A stretch of 64,000 nucleotides of DNA from an uncultured Bacteroidota bacterium (GCA_913047695.1 CAJWUI010000001.1:310001-374000), one strand, 5' to 3'; numbered from the stretch's first letter, positions 1-10,751 are shown. Notes: generated by a model from the letters alone, not told the origin. Program-made: numbers and translations.

Positions 1-693
1 CAAAATAGAATTTCCAAAGCTAAATTGAGCATTAGTCTCATTATATTCGATATTAATTTCAGTATTCATGTTTTGTAGAATCCCTTTAAGAATTTGAAGC
101 GGTTTTTTCGGCATTATAAATTCTGCATTTTCATCTGTTTTAAGATCTTTTCTAGTATATTTTACAAGTTTATGTGCATCTGTAGAAACAAATTTTAAGG
201 ATTCAGAATCGAATTGAAAAAATACACCACTCATCACAGGTCTTAAATCGTCATTCCCGCTCGCAAACAGAGTTGTGTTAATAGCACTAAATAAAATTGT
301 GCTAGAAATAACTGTAGTTTTAGAGTCAGTAATTTGTGCTGCAATTGGGTATTCATTTCCATCTACGTAAGCAACAGAATATTTACCATTATTAGCACTA
401 ATTTCAATTGTATTTTTTTCTGTTTTCAAAAACGTAAGAGGCTGATCTGGAAATGTTTTTAATGTATCTAATAGCAATTTAGCAGGAAGTGCAATTTTAT
501 CATTTTCTGCTGACTCAATTTTTAATTCTGTGGAGAAACTTGTTTCTAAATCTGATGCTGTTAAAGTTAGTTTATTGCTATTGATTTCAAATAAAAAATT
601 CTCTAAAATAGGCAGGGTAGTTACATTATTTATGATGCCTCCTATCATTTGGAGCCCTTTAAGAAGAGAAGCACTAGATACGATAAATTTCAT
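1..693 (-). CDS. dnaN: DNA polymerase III subunit beta (sliding clamp), C-terminus truncated by window edge
   Basis: Manual minus-strand translation from ATG at 693 gives MKFIVSSASLLKGLQMIGGIINNVTTLPILENFLFEI...TASDLETS..., typical DnaN N-terminus; open to position 1. Confidence 0.93.
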   Translation of the reverse strand, partial: MKFIVSSASLLKGLQMIGGIINNVTTLPILENFLFEINSNKLTLTASDLETSFSTELKIESAENDKIALPAKLLLDTLKTFPDQPLTFLKTEKNTIEISANNGKYSVAYVDGNEYPIAAQITDSKTTVISSTILFSAINTTLFASGNDDLRPVMSGVFFQFDSESLKFVSTDAHKLVKYTRKDLKTDENAEFIMPKKPLQILKGILQNMNTEINIEYNETNAQFSFGNSIL

Positions 694-802
694 TATGAAT
701 TATAATTTTTAGTATAAAATTGAAATGGTTGTTTTTTATCAAAATCTTATATATATAAAGATATTTGAAAACATTCTAATCTTAAAACAAACTTATCAAC
801 AG

Positions 803-2455
803 TTAGAGCTCAAGATGTTTACTTCTTAATTTAGAAGTAATCCATAGAGTAATTATCCCAATGAGAATTGGTAAAGAAATCAATGTCCACTTCCAAACTT
901 GAATATTTTTTTTAGTTTTTTGAACATCAAAAAAAGCAAAATTCCATTTCTTTCCCTTTGTTACTAGATAGTCACTATTGCCTACTAAAGAATGAATGAC
1001 ATTTATTATCCATGATCTGTTAGCATAAAAATTATTTGTCCACTTATCATAACCAAGTGGGAGTGGAGATCCTTTATCAATTTGATTTTCTGCTAAATTT
1101 CCATCACTTATGACCACCAATTCAATATTTCCTTTCTCTATATAAGTATTTGTTTTAAATGGTTTAATTCGATTTTTAAACAGTGAATTATTCTTTCCTT
1201 GAACTAAGTAACCAATTGCTTTTGATTTTTGTTTAAAAGCAGAAGGTGTTATCTTCTTTGTAGCTTGTTCTAAGCTTATTTCTTCGGGGAAAGCAGATGT
1301 ATTTATAAAGTTTGAACTTTTCAACAATAAAGATTTCGATAGTCTGTTATCAATGGCTTCAATTGGACTTGCAAAACGGCAAATGATTGGACCCGTATCT
1401 TTTCCAATTATTGTCTCTTCAGGTTTTATTATGGGGTAATAAACCCATGGATAGGGAATGTACTGAGTTTTATCATTATTACCACTAGCAACTACTATAG
1501 GTGCACAGTAAATATCTTGAATAAGTGTTTTTTTTATTTTAATCCCATAATTAAAAAAATAGTCTTCAAGATTTAGATCCTGTGGTAAAAGATAACTTTT
1601 TCCAGACTTATTAAAAAGGCTATCTCTGTCGATAGCAACACCATTGACCATCCATAATAATCTTCCACCACTAAGATTGTATTGATCTAAAATATACTTC
1701 TCACTTTGAGTAAATTTTTTGCTCGCATTTGAAATTATGAGTAAATCAAACTTTTTCAAACTATCCAAACTTTGAATTGGAGAAATCTTGGAGTTTTTAA
1801 AATTAAATGCTGATAAATTATAATAAGGTTTTATGTTTTTAAGTAAGTCTGCTATCTTGATATTTTTTGAAGTCCCATGTGAATTTAGTACAGCTATATT
1901 CTTTTTTTCGTTAATACTAACTCTAAAAATCCCATCCATAATTTTGTTTTCTAGAAGCTGCATAGATCTGATAATTTTTATACTTTCATTGTCGCCCAGT
2001 TGTTTTTGTAACAATTCAACTTTTTGGGATTTTCCCTTATAACTAAAAATTGCCCACGGGAAAATTATATTTTCCTTTCGATTACCGTTTTTATTTTGAA
2101 CTACAATTTCTGGAGTAAAGCCAAATTCTTTCATTTGTTCAATTATCGAAGCAGATTTACCATATTGAAAAGGATCATTATATTTTAGAACAATATTACT
2201 ATTGTAATACTTCAATCTATTTAGAATCGCGTCTAACTCATTTCGAAAAGGTATATAGGTTTCAGGTATGTCTCCCTCCAAAAAAATATCAATAATTAGG
2301 GGTTCGTCTATTTTTTTAAGTTTAGTCAATGAACTTTTGGAAAAGCTATACCTTTTGTCATTTGTTATATCAATTTGTATAAAAAAAATATTGCTTAAGG
2401 ACATTAATATGACAATTAATGAAACTATTAAAAATAATTTATTATTCAATTTCAT
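803..2455 (-). CDS. gldG: gliding motility-associated ABC transporter substrate-binding protein GldG
   Basis: 550 aa; N-terminal TM, ITNDKRYSFSKSS..., C-terminal TM; overlaps gldF by 4 nt. Confidence 0.88.
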   Translation of the reverse strand: MKLNNKLFLIVSLIVILMSLSNIFFIQIDITNDKRYSFSKSSLTKLKKIDEPLIIDIFLEGDIPETYIPFRNELDAILNRLKYYNSNIVLKYNDPFQYGKSASIIEQMKEFGFTPEIVVQNKNGNRKENIIFPWAIFSYKGKSQKVELLQKQLGDNESIKIIRSMQLLENKIMDGIFRVSINEKKNIAVLNSHGTSKNIKIADLLKNIKPYYNLSAFNFKNSKISPIQSLDSLKKFDLLIISNASKKFTQSEKYILDQYNLSGGRLLWMVNGVAIDRDSLFNKSGKSYLLPQDLNLEDYFFNYGIKIKKTLIQDIYCAPIVVASGNNDKTQYIPYPWVYYPIIKPEETIIGKDTGPIICRFASPIEAIDNRLSKSLLLKSSNFINTSAFPEEISLEQATKKITPSAFKQKSKAIGYLVQGKNNSLFKNRIKPFKTNTYIEKGNIELVVISDGNLAENQIDKGSPLPLGYDKWTNNFYANRSWIINVIHSLVGNSDYLVTKGKKWNFAFFDVQKTKKNIQVWKWTLISLPILIGIITLWITSKLRSKHLEL

Positions 2456-3195
2456 ATATGTTGTAATTTTTTAATCTGATCAACTCCGAGCATATGAAAA
2501 ATAATTATTGAACCTATTAAATAAATAATATCATCAAGTTTAATAATACCTCGTGACAGACTTATATAATGTTTTTTTATGCCAATACTTGATACAATTT
2601 CATATAGTAATGGATCCGAAACTAGGCCAGCTATGAAATCCCACATGAAAAATTGAAAAAAACATAAAATAAAACCAGTCAAGAATGATACAACTAGGCT
2701 TCGATATAAAAGAGAGCAATACAAGCATATACTTATAAATATAAGCCCAACAAGAAATAGACCAAAATAAGAGGTTATAATGGAAGAAAAATCTAGCTCT
2801 GATTCAAGTTTTAATAATGAATTAAGTGCTAGAATATTTATTAGAGTTATTAGAAAGCATGTAGAAAAAATAGATGTTAACCCCAAAAACTTGCCTCTAA
2901 AAATTTCATACGGATTTAGGGGTTTGGTTATCAGTAATTCTATAGTTCCAGTTGATATTTCTTCAGAAAAACTTCCCAATGATAATGACGAAATTAGCAC
3001 AACTAGGAGCCAAGGACCTAATTCAAAAAATAAATCAATATTGGCAACTTCATAATTTAAAAAATTGTACGGGGTATCAAAAAACCAAAGGATTAATGTG
3101 TTAATTGTTAAATATGAACCAATAACTAAATAGCCGGTCAAATTGGTAAAATAAAATTTAAATTCTCTTTTTGCTATACCCCACATATTAGTCAA
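2452..3195 (-). CDS. gldF: gliding motility-associated ABC transporter permease GldF
   Basis: Multi-TM; IAKREFKFYFTNLTGYLVIG..., SFSEEISTGTIELLITKPL ABC-2 permease motif; next to gldG. Confidence 0.88.
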   Translation of the reverse strand: MTNMWGIAKREFKFYFTNLTGYLVIGSYLTINTLILWFFDTPYNFLNYEVANIDLFFELGPWLLVVLISSLSLGSFSEEISTGTIELLITKPLNPYEIFRGKFLGLTSIFSTCFLITLINILALNSLLKLESELDFSSIITSYFGLFLVGLIFISICLYCSLLYRSLVVSFLTGFILCFFQFFMWDFIAGLVSDPLLYEIVSSIGIKKHYISLSRGIIKLDDIIYLIGSIIIFHMLGVDQIKKLQHI

Positions 3196-4018
3196 ATTGA
3201 ACTGTTACAGGATCACGATAACCCAATCCAAAAAGAGATCCAGCTCCACCCACGGTTTGAGGATTACTCTTGTAAACGGCTAACTCAAGATGACCTGCTG
3301 AATTAAATAATGCAATTTTTTTTCCATCCTCTTCTCTTTTACCTTTTGGTAAGTTGAAATCAATTGCTTGACTATAGCTTTTGAAAATTTTTTTGAATTT
3401 TACAGATCTTGCAAAAATTGTAAAGTTTCTGGATTTACCTATTTCAAGAAAAAGGGATTCTTTTATACTTGTTATTAAATTACCGTAATTATCAATATAA
3501 ATAACACTACCCAAAATTTGATTTTTATCTTTATTAATTACTGGTTTAATATCGGTTAACTCTTTAATTTCTTTAATCGATTTACCAATTACTTCAAGTT
3601 TTCCATTTCTCGTAATATGAGCCGCCACATTTATAAAAATATCAAATACTGGAAATGCAGAAACTATTTTTCCATGTATATTGATTTCAACAATTTTTGT
3701 CGCAGCCAAGTCTTCTTTTATCATAGATAAAATTCCATTATCAGAGCAAATAAAATAGTGCTCTTCAAATTCCATAACAAGGTGAACATTTTCAGGAGTC
3801 CATTCGGATTCCACACCAATAATGTGAATGCTTCCATTTGGAAATGATCGAAATGCATTTTTTAATATATACGCAGTCTCTGATGGATTATATGGACTAA
3901 TTTCATGAGATATATCAATTATGGTAATATCTGGAATCTGTTGCATTAATGCCCCTTTAATTACTGAAACAGAGTAATCTTTATGTCCAAAATCTGTAGT
4001 CAGGGTAACAATTGGCAT
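3188..4018 (-). CDS. SAM hydroxide adenosyltransferase (DUF62/SAM_adeno_trans family)
   Basis: MPIVTLTTDFGHKDYSVSVIKGALMQQIPDITIIDISHEI typical DUF62 N-terminus. Confidence 0.87.
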   Translation of the reverse strand: MPIVTLTTDFGHKDYSVSVIKGALMQQIPDITIIDISHEISPYNPSETAYILKNAFRSFPNGSIHIIGVESEWTPENVHLVMEFEEHYFICSDNGILSMIKEDLAATKIVEINIHGKIVSAFPVFDIFINVAAHITRNGKLEVIGKSIKEIKELTDIKPVINKDKNQILGSVIYIDNYGNLITSIKESLFLEIGKSRNFTIFARSVKFKKIFKSYSQAIDFNLPKGKREEDGKKIALFNSAGHLELAVYKSNPQTVGGAGSLFGLGYRDPVTVQFD

Positions 4019-4116
4019 AAAGTCTGTTTATAATTATTGATTAATTTAAAATTATCTAATTTTAAAAATATAATTTAGCTCAAACACAAAAATAAACCAT
4101 TTTAAATTTGTAGACT

Positions 4117-5070
4117 TTGAATGAAATTAAAATTGATTTAACTGGAGTAAGTGCACAAGAGTTCTTTGGTCATCAAAATACAAATGTACAGAAGATAAGT
4201 AAACATTTTCCAAAAATTAAGATAGTAGCTAGAGGAAACACTCTTATGGCATATGGTGAGGATATCCTTCTCCAAGAATTTTCTACAAAGACACATATGC
4301 TTGTAGCGCATTACGGTAAATTCAATGTGTTAAATGAAGAGATAATTGATAGAATTATTTTAGCTGATAGCAAAGAGAAAGCTTTTTTAAATGGCGGCAC
4401 CGAAGCTAATATATTGCATGGAGTAGGGGGGAAAATAATTAAGGCTAAGACTTTAAACCAGAGGAAATTGGTTGAATCCATAAAAAAAAATGATATGGTA
4501 TTTGCCATTGGTCCCGCTGGAACTGGAAAGACTTATACTGGAGTAGCGATTGCAGTTAAAGCTTTGAAAGATAAACAAGTAAAAAGAATTATCCTGACTA
4601 GACCTGCTGTTGAGGCAGGAGAAAATTTAGGGTTTCTCCCTGGAGATTTGAATGAAAAACTTGACCCATACATGCAGCCACTCTATGACGCTTTACGTGA
4701 GATGATTCCAAACGAAACTTTACAAGGCTATTTTGTAAAAGGTATTATACAAATCGCACCACTGGCTTTTATGCGTGGAAGAACACTTGACAATGCTTTT
4801 GTTATACTAGATGAAGCGCAAAATTCTACCCATTCTCAAATGAAAATGTTTTTAACTAGAATGGGAAAAAACTCAAAATTTATCATAACAGGGGATCCGG
4901 AACAAATTGACCTGCCAAGAAGTGTATTATCAGGGCTTAAAGAAGCTCTTTTAATTCTCAAAAATTCGGATGGAATTGGAATTATCCAGCTAGATGACAA
5001 AGATGTAATACGACATTCATTAGTCAAAAAAATTATTGAGGCGTACAAAACAATTGAACACAATAATTAA
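4117..5070 (+). CDS. PhoH family protein (P-loop ATPase)
   Basis: [22 protein letters not shown] Walker [36 protein letters not shown]; apparent TTG start. Confidence 0.92.
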   Translation: MNEIKIDLTGVSAQEFFGHQNTNVQKISKHFPKIKIVARGNTLMAYGEDILLQEFSTKTHMLVAHYGKFNVLNEEIIDRIILADSKEKAFLNGGTEANILHGVGGKIIKAKTLNQRKLVESIKKNDMVFAIGPAGTGKTYTGVAIAVKALKDKQVKRIILTRPAVEAGENLGFLPGDLNEKLDPYMQPLYDALREMIPNETLQGYFVKGIIQIAPLAFMRGRTLDNAFVILDEAQNSTHSQMKMFLTRMGKNSKFIITGDPEQIDLPRSVLSGLKEALLILKNSDGIGIIQLDDKDVIRHSLVKKIIEAYKTIEHNN

Positions 5071-6026
5071 TGATTTCAAATGTATTAATAAATACAGATT
5101 TTAAATTAAAAGGATTAAGAGAAAAATATACAGGAAAAGTCCGTGATGTGTATAAATTAAAAAATAATTTGTTGGTAGTAATCGTAACGGACCGAATTTC
5201 TGCATTTGATGTTGTTTTACCAAGGGGCATACCCTTTAAGGGACAAATATTAAACCAAATAGCTGCCAATATGCTTTTTCAAACTAAAGATATTGTTCCA
5301 AACTGGCTTCTAGCCACTCCTGATCCAAATGTCTCTATAGGTAGAGTCTGTATACCATTTAAAGTTGAGATGGTAATCAGGGGTTATTTGACTGGTCATG
5401 CTGCTAGGATATACAATTCTGGCGGTAGATCTATATCTGGTGTTATTCTTCCTGAAGGTATGAAAGAGAATGATAAATTTGAAAATCCGATTATAACACC
5501 ATCTACAAAAGCTGAAAAAGGTCATGATGAAGATATTTCAAGAGAAGAAATAATTAAAAAAGGTATTGTAAGTAAACATGATTACGAAATTCTTGAAAAC
5601 TATACAAAAAAACTATTTGAGAGAGGAACAGAAATTGCAAAGAAACAAGGATTAATCCTTGTCGATACTAAATATGAATTTGGTAAAACCGTTGAAGGAG
5701 AAATAGTTCTAATCGACGAAATTCATACACCCGATTCATCGAGATATTTTTATGAAAAGGGTTACTCCGAAAGACAAATTAATGGGGATAGGCAAAAACA
5801 ACTTTCAAAAGAATTTGTTCGCGAGTGGCTTATAGAAAATAACTTTAGAGGTCTCCCAGGACAAAATCTGCCAAAAATGGATAAACAGTTGATTTTATCT
5901 GTTACAAAAAGGTACATTGAATTATTTGAAAAAATAATGGGCAAGTCTTTTGTAAGATCATCATCTACAGAAAATTTACTCAAAAGAGTTAACCAAAATA
6001 TAGTAACTTATTTGGAGTCCATCTAG
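5070..6026 (+). CDS. purC: phosphoribosylaminoimidazolesuccinocarboxamide synthase
   Basis: [42 protein letters not shown] and VRGYLTGHA motifs. Confidence 0.95.
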   Translation: MISNVLINTDFKLKGLREKYTGKVRDVYKLKNNLLVVIVTDRISAFDVVLPRGIPFKGQILNQIAANMLFQTKDIVPNWLLATPDPNVSIGRVCIPFKVEMVIRGYLTGHAARIYNSGGRSISGVILPEGMKENDKFENPIITPSTKAEKGHDEDISREEIIKKGIVSKHDYEILENYTKKLFERGTEIAKKQGLILVDTKYEFGKTVEGEIVLIDEIHTPDSSRYFYEKGYSERQINGDRQKQLSKEFVREWLIENNFRGLPGQNLPKMDKQLILSVTKRYIELFEKIMGKSFVRSSSTENLLKRVNQNIVTYLESI

Positions 6027-6088
6027 ATTGCAAACAAAATATATGCTGAGTGTCTTGACTTATTTAAATATTTCTGTCTAATTCTCAA

Positions 6089-6994
6089 CTACCTTAATCT
6101 TAACAAAATATCATGTATCTCATCAACAGATTTACTAGATGAAACTTTAATTGAATTTTCATATTTTTTAAACCATGTAATCTGTTTTTTTGCAAATCTT
6201 CGTGAATTTTTTTTTATTTCATCTACAGCGTCGTTAAGTGTAAGTTTTCCATCAAAATATTTGAATAGCTCTTTATATCCAATTGTTTTTAATGGTGTTA
6301 AATTTTTATAACTTTTTAAATTAAAGGCCTCTTCTTCTAGACCTTTTTTTAACATGGAATCTACACGTTTGTTTATTTTCTGATAAAGAATATTTCTTGG
6401 ACAATCTAAAAGAATCATTTTTGAAATAAAATCACGTTTTTTGTTCGTCTTTCCTAAAAATGAGGAGTAAGGACGGCCAGAACTAATAGAAACTTCTAGT
6501 GCTCTTACTAAACGGGCTGGATTTTTAATATCAACAGACTTGAAATAGGTAGGGTCCTTTTCAAAAAGTAAATTTTGCAGTGACTTTAGGCCATGCTTTT
6601 TATAAAAATAGTTTATTTGTTTTCTAGTATCTTCAGTTATGGTTGGGAATTTATCTATTCCAAACATTGCAGCATCCGCATACATACCAGATCCTCCAAC
6701 CATTATAAGTATTTTTTTATCTTGAAAAAGTTCATTTATTTTCTGAATAATATCTTTCTCAAAATCACCAACGGTATAGATGTCCTTGATTGATTTATGT
6801 TGAATAAAATGATGTTTAATTTGAGAGAGCTCATTTTTACTAGGCACAGCAGTTCCAATTGAAATTTCATTGTAAAATTGTCTTGAATCACAAGAGAGAA
6901 TCTCAGTTTTAAATTTTTTCGCTAGCTCTATGCTAAATTTTGTTTTTCCAACGCATGTTGGTCCAGCTACATAAATTAATGTATTATTTTTCAT
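6089..6994 (-). CDS. miaA: tRNA dimethylallyltransferase
   Basis: MKNNTLIYVAGPTCVGKTKFSIELAKKF...EILSCDSRQFY; start moved from the 7033 ORF start to the conserved N-terminus. Confidence 0.93.
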   Translation of the reverse strand: MKNNTLIYVAGPTCVGKTKFSIELAKKFKTEILSCDSRQFYNEISIGTAVPSKNELSQIKHHFIQHKSIKDIYTVGDFEKDIIQKINELFQDKKILIMVGGSGMYADAAMFGIDKFPTITEDTRKQINYFYKKHGLKSLQNLLFEKDPTYFKSVDIKNPARLVRALEVSISSGRPYSSFLGKTNKKRDFISKMILLDCPRNILYQKINKRVDSMLKKGLEEEAFNLKSYKNLTPLKTIGYKELFKYFDGKLTLNDAVDEIKKNSRRFAKKQITWFKKYENSIKVSSSKSVDEIHDILLRLR

Positions 6995-7796
6995 CATTGA
7001 GTATTTTTCCACACTCATGACAATAAATCGCATCCTCTTTATGATCTGAATTCATACAATATGGACAAGATTGGGTATTTAAATCTACATTTGTTTTTTT
7101 TGTCATTTCAGCTGTAACAATTCCAGTTGGAACAGCAATTATTCCGTAACCTAAAACCATAATAATTGATGCTAAAAATTGTCCAAATGGAGTTATAGGT
7201 GCAATATCACCGTAACCAACAGTTGTTAAAGTTACAATACACCAATAGATACTAATAGGGATACTTGTGAAACCACTTTTTTCACTTTCTATTAGATACA
7301 TTAAAGTACCAAAAATGACGCATAAAATAACTACACTAAAAAGGAAGACAAATATTTTTCTTCCACTCGCTTTTAAAGCTTTTAACAAAGCATTTGATTC
7401 GCCTATATATGGTGCTAGTTTTAGTATTCTAAATACTCTTAACAGACGAAGTGCTTTTAAAGCCACTAAACTATTTGTTCCAATTATAATCAGAGAAAGA
7501 TATTTTGGGACAATTGAAATGAAATCAATTATTCCATAAAAACTGAAAATATAACTCAGTGGTCTTCGGACGCAGATAATTCTGAGTAAATATTCAATTG
7601 AAAATAAAATTGTCACAACCCATTCAGCTATATTTAAGTACTCACTATATATGTTATTTATAGCTTCAATGCTCTCTAGTGAAACAAAAAAGACACTTAA
7701 TAATATAGTTATCAGCAGTAAAACATCAAAGAGCTTTCCTGCTGGTGTATCAGCTTCATATATAATTGTATGAAGACGATGTTGTAATCTTTTCAT
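6984..7796 (-). CDS. voltage-gated-like ion (potassium) channel with C-terminal zinc ribbon
   Basis: Six-TM pattern, S4-like ALKALRLLRVFRILKLAP, selectivity filter TLTTVGYGD, C-terminal CPYC...YCHECGK. Confidence 0.87.
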   Translation of the reverse strand: MKRLQHRLHTIIYEADTPAGKLFDVLLLITILLSVFFVSLESIEAINNIYSEYLNIAEWVVTILFSIEYLLRIICVRRPLSYIFSFYGIIDFISIVPKYLSLIIIGTNSLVALKALRLLRVFRILKLAPYIGESNALLKALKASGRKIFVFLFSVVILCVIFGTLMYLIESEKSGFTSIPISIYWCIVTLTTVGYGDIAPITPFGQFLASIIMVLGYGIIAVPTGIVTAEMTKKTNVDLNTQSCPYCMNSDHKEDAIYCHECGKILNDEK

Positions 7797-7850
7797 TTTA
7801 TATTAACTAAAATAAACTTAATATATCAAACCATTTGAATTCTAGAAACT

Positions 7851-9158
7851 TTATAAATTTATCAACTTTATGTATTTCTTTTTTAATAAAAAACTATAAA
7901 TTAATTTTTTTGTATCGTTGTTTTCTTCCATTGAAATAAGGCGTGAATTTATTTGTGAAATTGTTTTAATTTGATGATTTAATTCAAAATATCCATAACC
8001 TCTGAATTGATTATTTTTTATCAAAATGAAGGTGAATTCCCCATGTTTTCTTCCATTTTCGATTATTAGGAAGTTTGGGAAAGGATATGAAAATGATTTA
8101 CTTAATTTTTTGACTTTGTAATTATATTTTTTTGGGCTTTCTTTTGACTTAATAGAAAAACTTGAATTATTTAACTTTATTTCAAATTTCTGTACCAAAA
8201 TTGCAATTGCCTTTTCCGCATCGATTTTATTTTTGAACACTGTTAAATATTTAAATTTTTTTTTGACCTGCTCAATAATTATACGGTGGTATGTTTTTGT
8301 GTCATCAACTCTAACACCAACTGAATAAATTCTGTATTTAGAGGAAGTATTTAATACAGGTCTGTTAATTTTTATTTCAATTTGTTGTTTTAAAAGTGTG
8401 ATTAGTTGACCACCAGTTAGAGAAAAAGAGACTTGAGATATTTTATTTTGAATAATTAACGATTTCTTCTTCGATGAGGTTAAATCTTGAGTAACAGTCT
8501 GTTTTATATTTTTGCTTTTCCCTATGTATATTATTTTGTTATGTGCATCGAGAATATAGTATATGCCCATTTTTGTTGGTAATTTGTCAATAATTTTAAG
8601 AAATCGTTTTGAAGCTTTATTATTATTTAAATTTTTTATGTGTTCTCTTATAATATTTTTTTTAATATCCTTTTCAATAAGTAACTCAAAAAGCTTAAGA
8701 GTTGCTTGAGCATCTCCAAATGCTCTATGCCTAATTGAAAATGGAATACCAAGGTTATTTACCAATTTTCCTAAACTAAATTCTTTCTGCTCTGGTAGTA
8801 ATTCCTTTGATAAATTTATCGTACAAATTGTTTCCCTTTCAAATAGATATCCAAGTCTTTTAAATTCTGTTTTTAATATTCTATAGTCAAAAGCTGCATT
8901 ATGTGCAACTATTATGCAATTCCTAGTAATTTCGACGATTCGTTTTGCAACCTCAAAAAATACTGGTGCTTTCTCAATCATCTTTTCATTTATTCCAGTA
9001 AGCTTTTGTACGAACGGTTGGATTTTTTTTTTTGGATTTATCAAACTACAAAATTGGTCTGTAATTTTAAAGCCATCATATTGATATATTGCAATTTCTG
9101 TAATTCCTTCCTCATCGTAATCACCTCCAGTTGTCTCAATATCTATAATGGCATACAT
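7851..9158 (-). CDS. DnaQ-like 3'-5' exonuclease fused to GIY-YIG (UvrC N-terminal-like) domain
   Basis: MYAIIDIETTGG, IVAHNAAFDYRIL, HRAFGDAQAT exonuclease motifs; GIYYILDAHNKIIYIGKSKNIKQ GIY-YIG motif. Confidence 0.86.
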   Translation of the reverse strand: MYAIIDIETTGGDYDEEGITEIAIYQYDGFKITDQFCSLINPKKKIQPFVQKLTGINEKMIEKAPVFFEVAKRIVEITRNCIIVAHNAAFDYRILKTEFKRLGYLFERETICTINLSKELLPEQKEFSLGKLVNNLGIPFSIRHRAFGDAQATLKLFELLIEKDIKKNIIREHIKNLNNNKASKRFLKIIDKLPTKMGIYYILDAHNKIIYIGKSKNIKQTVTQDLTSSKKKSLIIQNKISQVSFSLTGGQLITLLKQQIEIKINRPVLNTSSKYRIYSVGVRVDDTKTYHRIIIEQVKKKFKYLTVFKNKIDAEKAIAILVQKFEIKLNNSSFSIKSKESPKKYNYKVKKLSKSFSYPFPNFLIIENGRKHGEFTFILIKNNQFRGYGYFELNHQIKTISQINSRLISMEENNDTKKLIYSFLLKKKYIKLINL

Positions 9159-9159
9159 C

Positions 9160-9798
9160 TTAATAATTCCTCTCTCCAAAAATTTTACTTCCGATCCTCA
9201 CCATTGTTGAACCTTCTTCAATCCCTATTTGGTAGTCACCACTCATACCCATTGATAAAACTCTAAGATTATTATAACTATTATACAGCTTTGAAAGGGA
9301 CCTAAATTCATTTCTAATCTGATTTTTGTCTTCTGTAAAGCTTGCCATTCCCATTAGACCTGAAATTTTGATATTCGGAAGTGTTTTAGAGAAATTTAAA
9401 AATTCTTCTAGCTCTGAAGGCTTTATACCAAACTTGGTCTCTTCATTAGCAATTCTTATTTGTATTAGACATTTTATTTCTCGATTGCGTTTAAAGGCTT
9501 GTTTTTGTATTTCTTTTAAAAGTTTGTGACTATCAACGGAGTGGATAGTATTTACAAACGAGGCTATATATTTGACTTTATTTGTTTGTAAATGCCCAAT
9601 CATATGCCATAGTATGTCTTTGGGTAATTGATCAAATTTGGACACCATTTCCTGAACTTTATTTTCACCAAAAATTCTCTGTCCAGCATGATAAGCTTCT
9701 TTTAAGTCATTAATGGGTTTAGTTTTTGATACAGCAACTATATCAATGTTGTTTGGAATACTACTTTTTAAAATACTCAAATTTTTTTCTATCTGCAT
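9160..9798 (-). CDS. YggS/PLPBP family pyridoxal phosphate homeostasis protein
   Basis: VAVSKTKP, AGQRIFGENKVQE, WHMIGHLQTNKVK, LSMGMSGDYQIGIEEGSTMVRIGSKIFG. Confidence 0.95.
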   Translation of the reverse strand: MQIEKNLSILKSSIPNNIDIVAVSKTKPINDLKEAYHAGQRIFGENKVQEMVSKFDQLPKDILWHMIGHLQTNKVKYIASFVNTIHSVDSHKLLKEIQKQAFKRNREIKCLIQIRIANEETKFGIKPSELEEFLNFSKTLPNIKISGLMGMASFTEDKNQIRNEFRSLSKLYNSYNNLRVLSMGMSGDYQIGIEEGSTMVRIGSKIFGERNY

Positions 9799-9850
9799 GA
9801 AGTTAAAAGTATAATCAATATTTTTTTTAAAATAAAATTACTTTAAAATG

Positions 9851-9881
9851 AAAAAGGGTTACTTGGAGAGTAACCCTTTTT
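9851..9881 (-). terminator. Rho-independent terminator (potentially bidirectional) downstream of OmpA-family gene
   Basis: Perfect 13-bp inverted repeat AAAAAGGGTTACT/AGTAACCCTTTTT with 5-nt loop, just after the stop of the 9900..10751 gene. Confidence 0.85.
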
Positions 9882-9899
9882 TTGAAAAAGTAAGTATGA

Positions 9900-10751
9900 T
9901 TATTGAGCTGACTGCATGCCTTGATCAATAAGATCATAAAATTGATCTAATTTTGGCAACACTACAATTCTAGTTCTTCTATTTTTCGCACGATTAGACG
10001 CGGTATCATTATCTGCGACTGGTAAGTAATAACTTCGTCCAGCAGCTGTCATTCTTGAGGGTGCTACTCCAAAATCTTTTTCTAAAATTCTTACGACAGC
10101 TGTAGCACGCTTAACAGAGAGTTCCCAATTGTCTTGAATCCCCTCAATTTTTATAGGAACGTTATCAGTATGTCCTTCGACCATAAACTCAATATCAGGT
10201 TTCTCATTTACAACCTTAGCAACCTTTCCTAAAACTTCTTTTGCCCTAGATGTTACAGTATAGCTTCCACTTCTAAAAAGTAGCTTATCTGATATTGAAA
10301 CATAGACAACGCCTTTTTCAACATTTATCTCAATATCTTCATCGCTAAGATTACCTAAAACACCTTTAAGACTAGTTACTAGAGCTAGCGTAACTGAATC
10401 TTTTTTCGTTACTGCGTCTTGCATTTTTTGGATTCTAACATCTTTTTCTTTCATACTCTCGAGTGACATTTCAAGATTTTCAGCACCTTTTTTTGAAAGT
10501 GTAGTTAGGTTTCCAATATTATCAATTAGATCTTGATTATTTTCTTTTAAGAACTTATTCTGTTCTGTAAGAGTAGCAAGTTGTGCTAACGCTGCTTCCT
10601 TTTCTTCGCTGGTTGCATTTAATTTAACTGTAGTCGAGTCTAATAGATCTTTTGTATTTTGCTGTAATTCTTCTAATTCTGTGAATTTTTTCTGCGATAC
10701 ACATGATGCAATTAAAATTCCAGATATCGCTAAAGTCAAAGCTCTTTTCAT
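9900..10751 (-). CDS. OmpA family lipoprotein (peptidoglycan-binding)
   Basis: MKRALTLAISGILIASCVSQKK lipobox; coiled coil; FMVEGHTDNVPI...WELSVKRATAVVRILE...NRRTRIVV OmpA motif. Confidence 0.92.
   Translation of the reverse strand: MKRALTLAISGILIASCVSQKKFTELEELQQNTKDLLDSTTVKLNATSEEKEAALAQLATLTEQNKFLKENNQDLIDNIGNLTTLSKKGAENLEMSLESMKEKDVRIQKMQDAVTKKDSVTLALVTSLKGVLGNLSDEDIEINVEKGVVYVSISDKLLFRSGSYTVTSRAKEVLGKVAKVVNEKPDIEFMVEGHTDNVPIKIEGIQDNWELSVKRATAVVRILEKDFGVAPSRMTAAGRSYYLPVADNDTASNRAKNRRTRIVVLPKLDQFYDLIDQGMQSAQ

Noticed and set aside
530-712. 60-aa plus-strand ORF at window start
   Set aside because: Antisense to dnaN N-terminus.
8901-9266. 121-aa plus-strand ORF
   Set aside because: Fully antisense to the exonuclease/YggS genes, which have clear family motifs; low-complexity aromatic translation.
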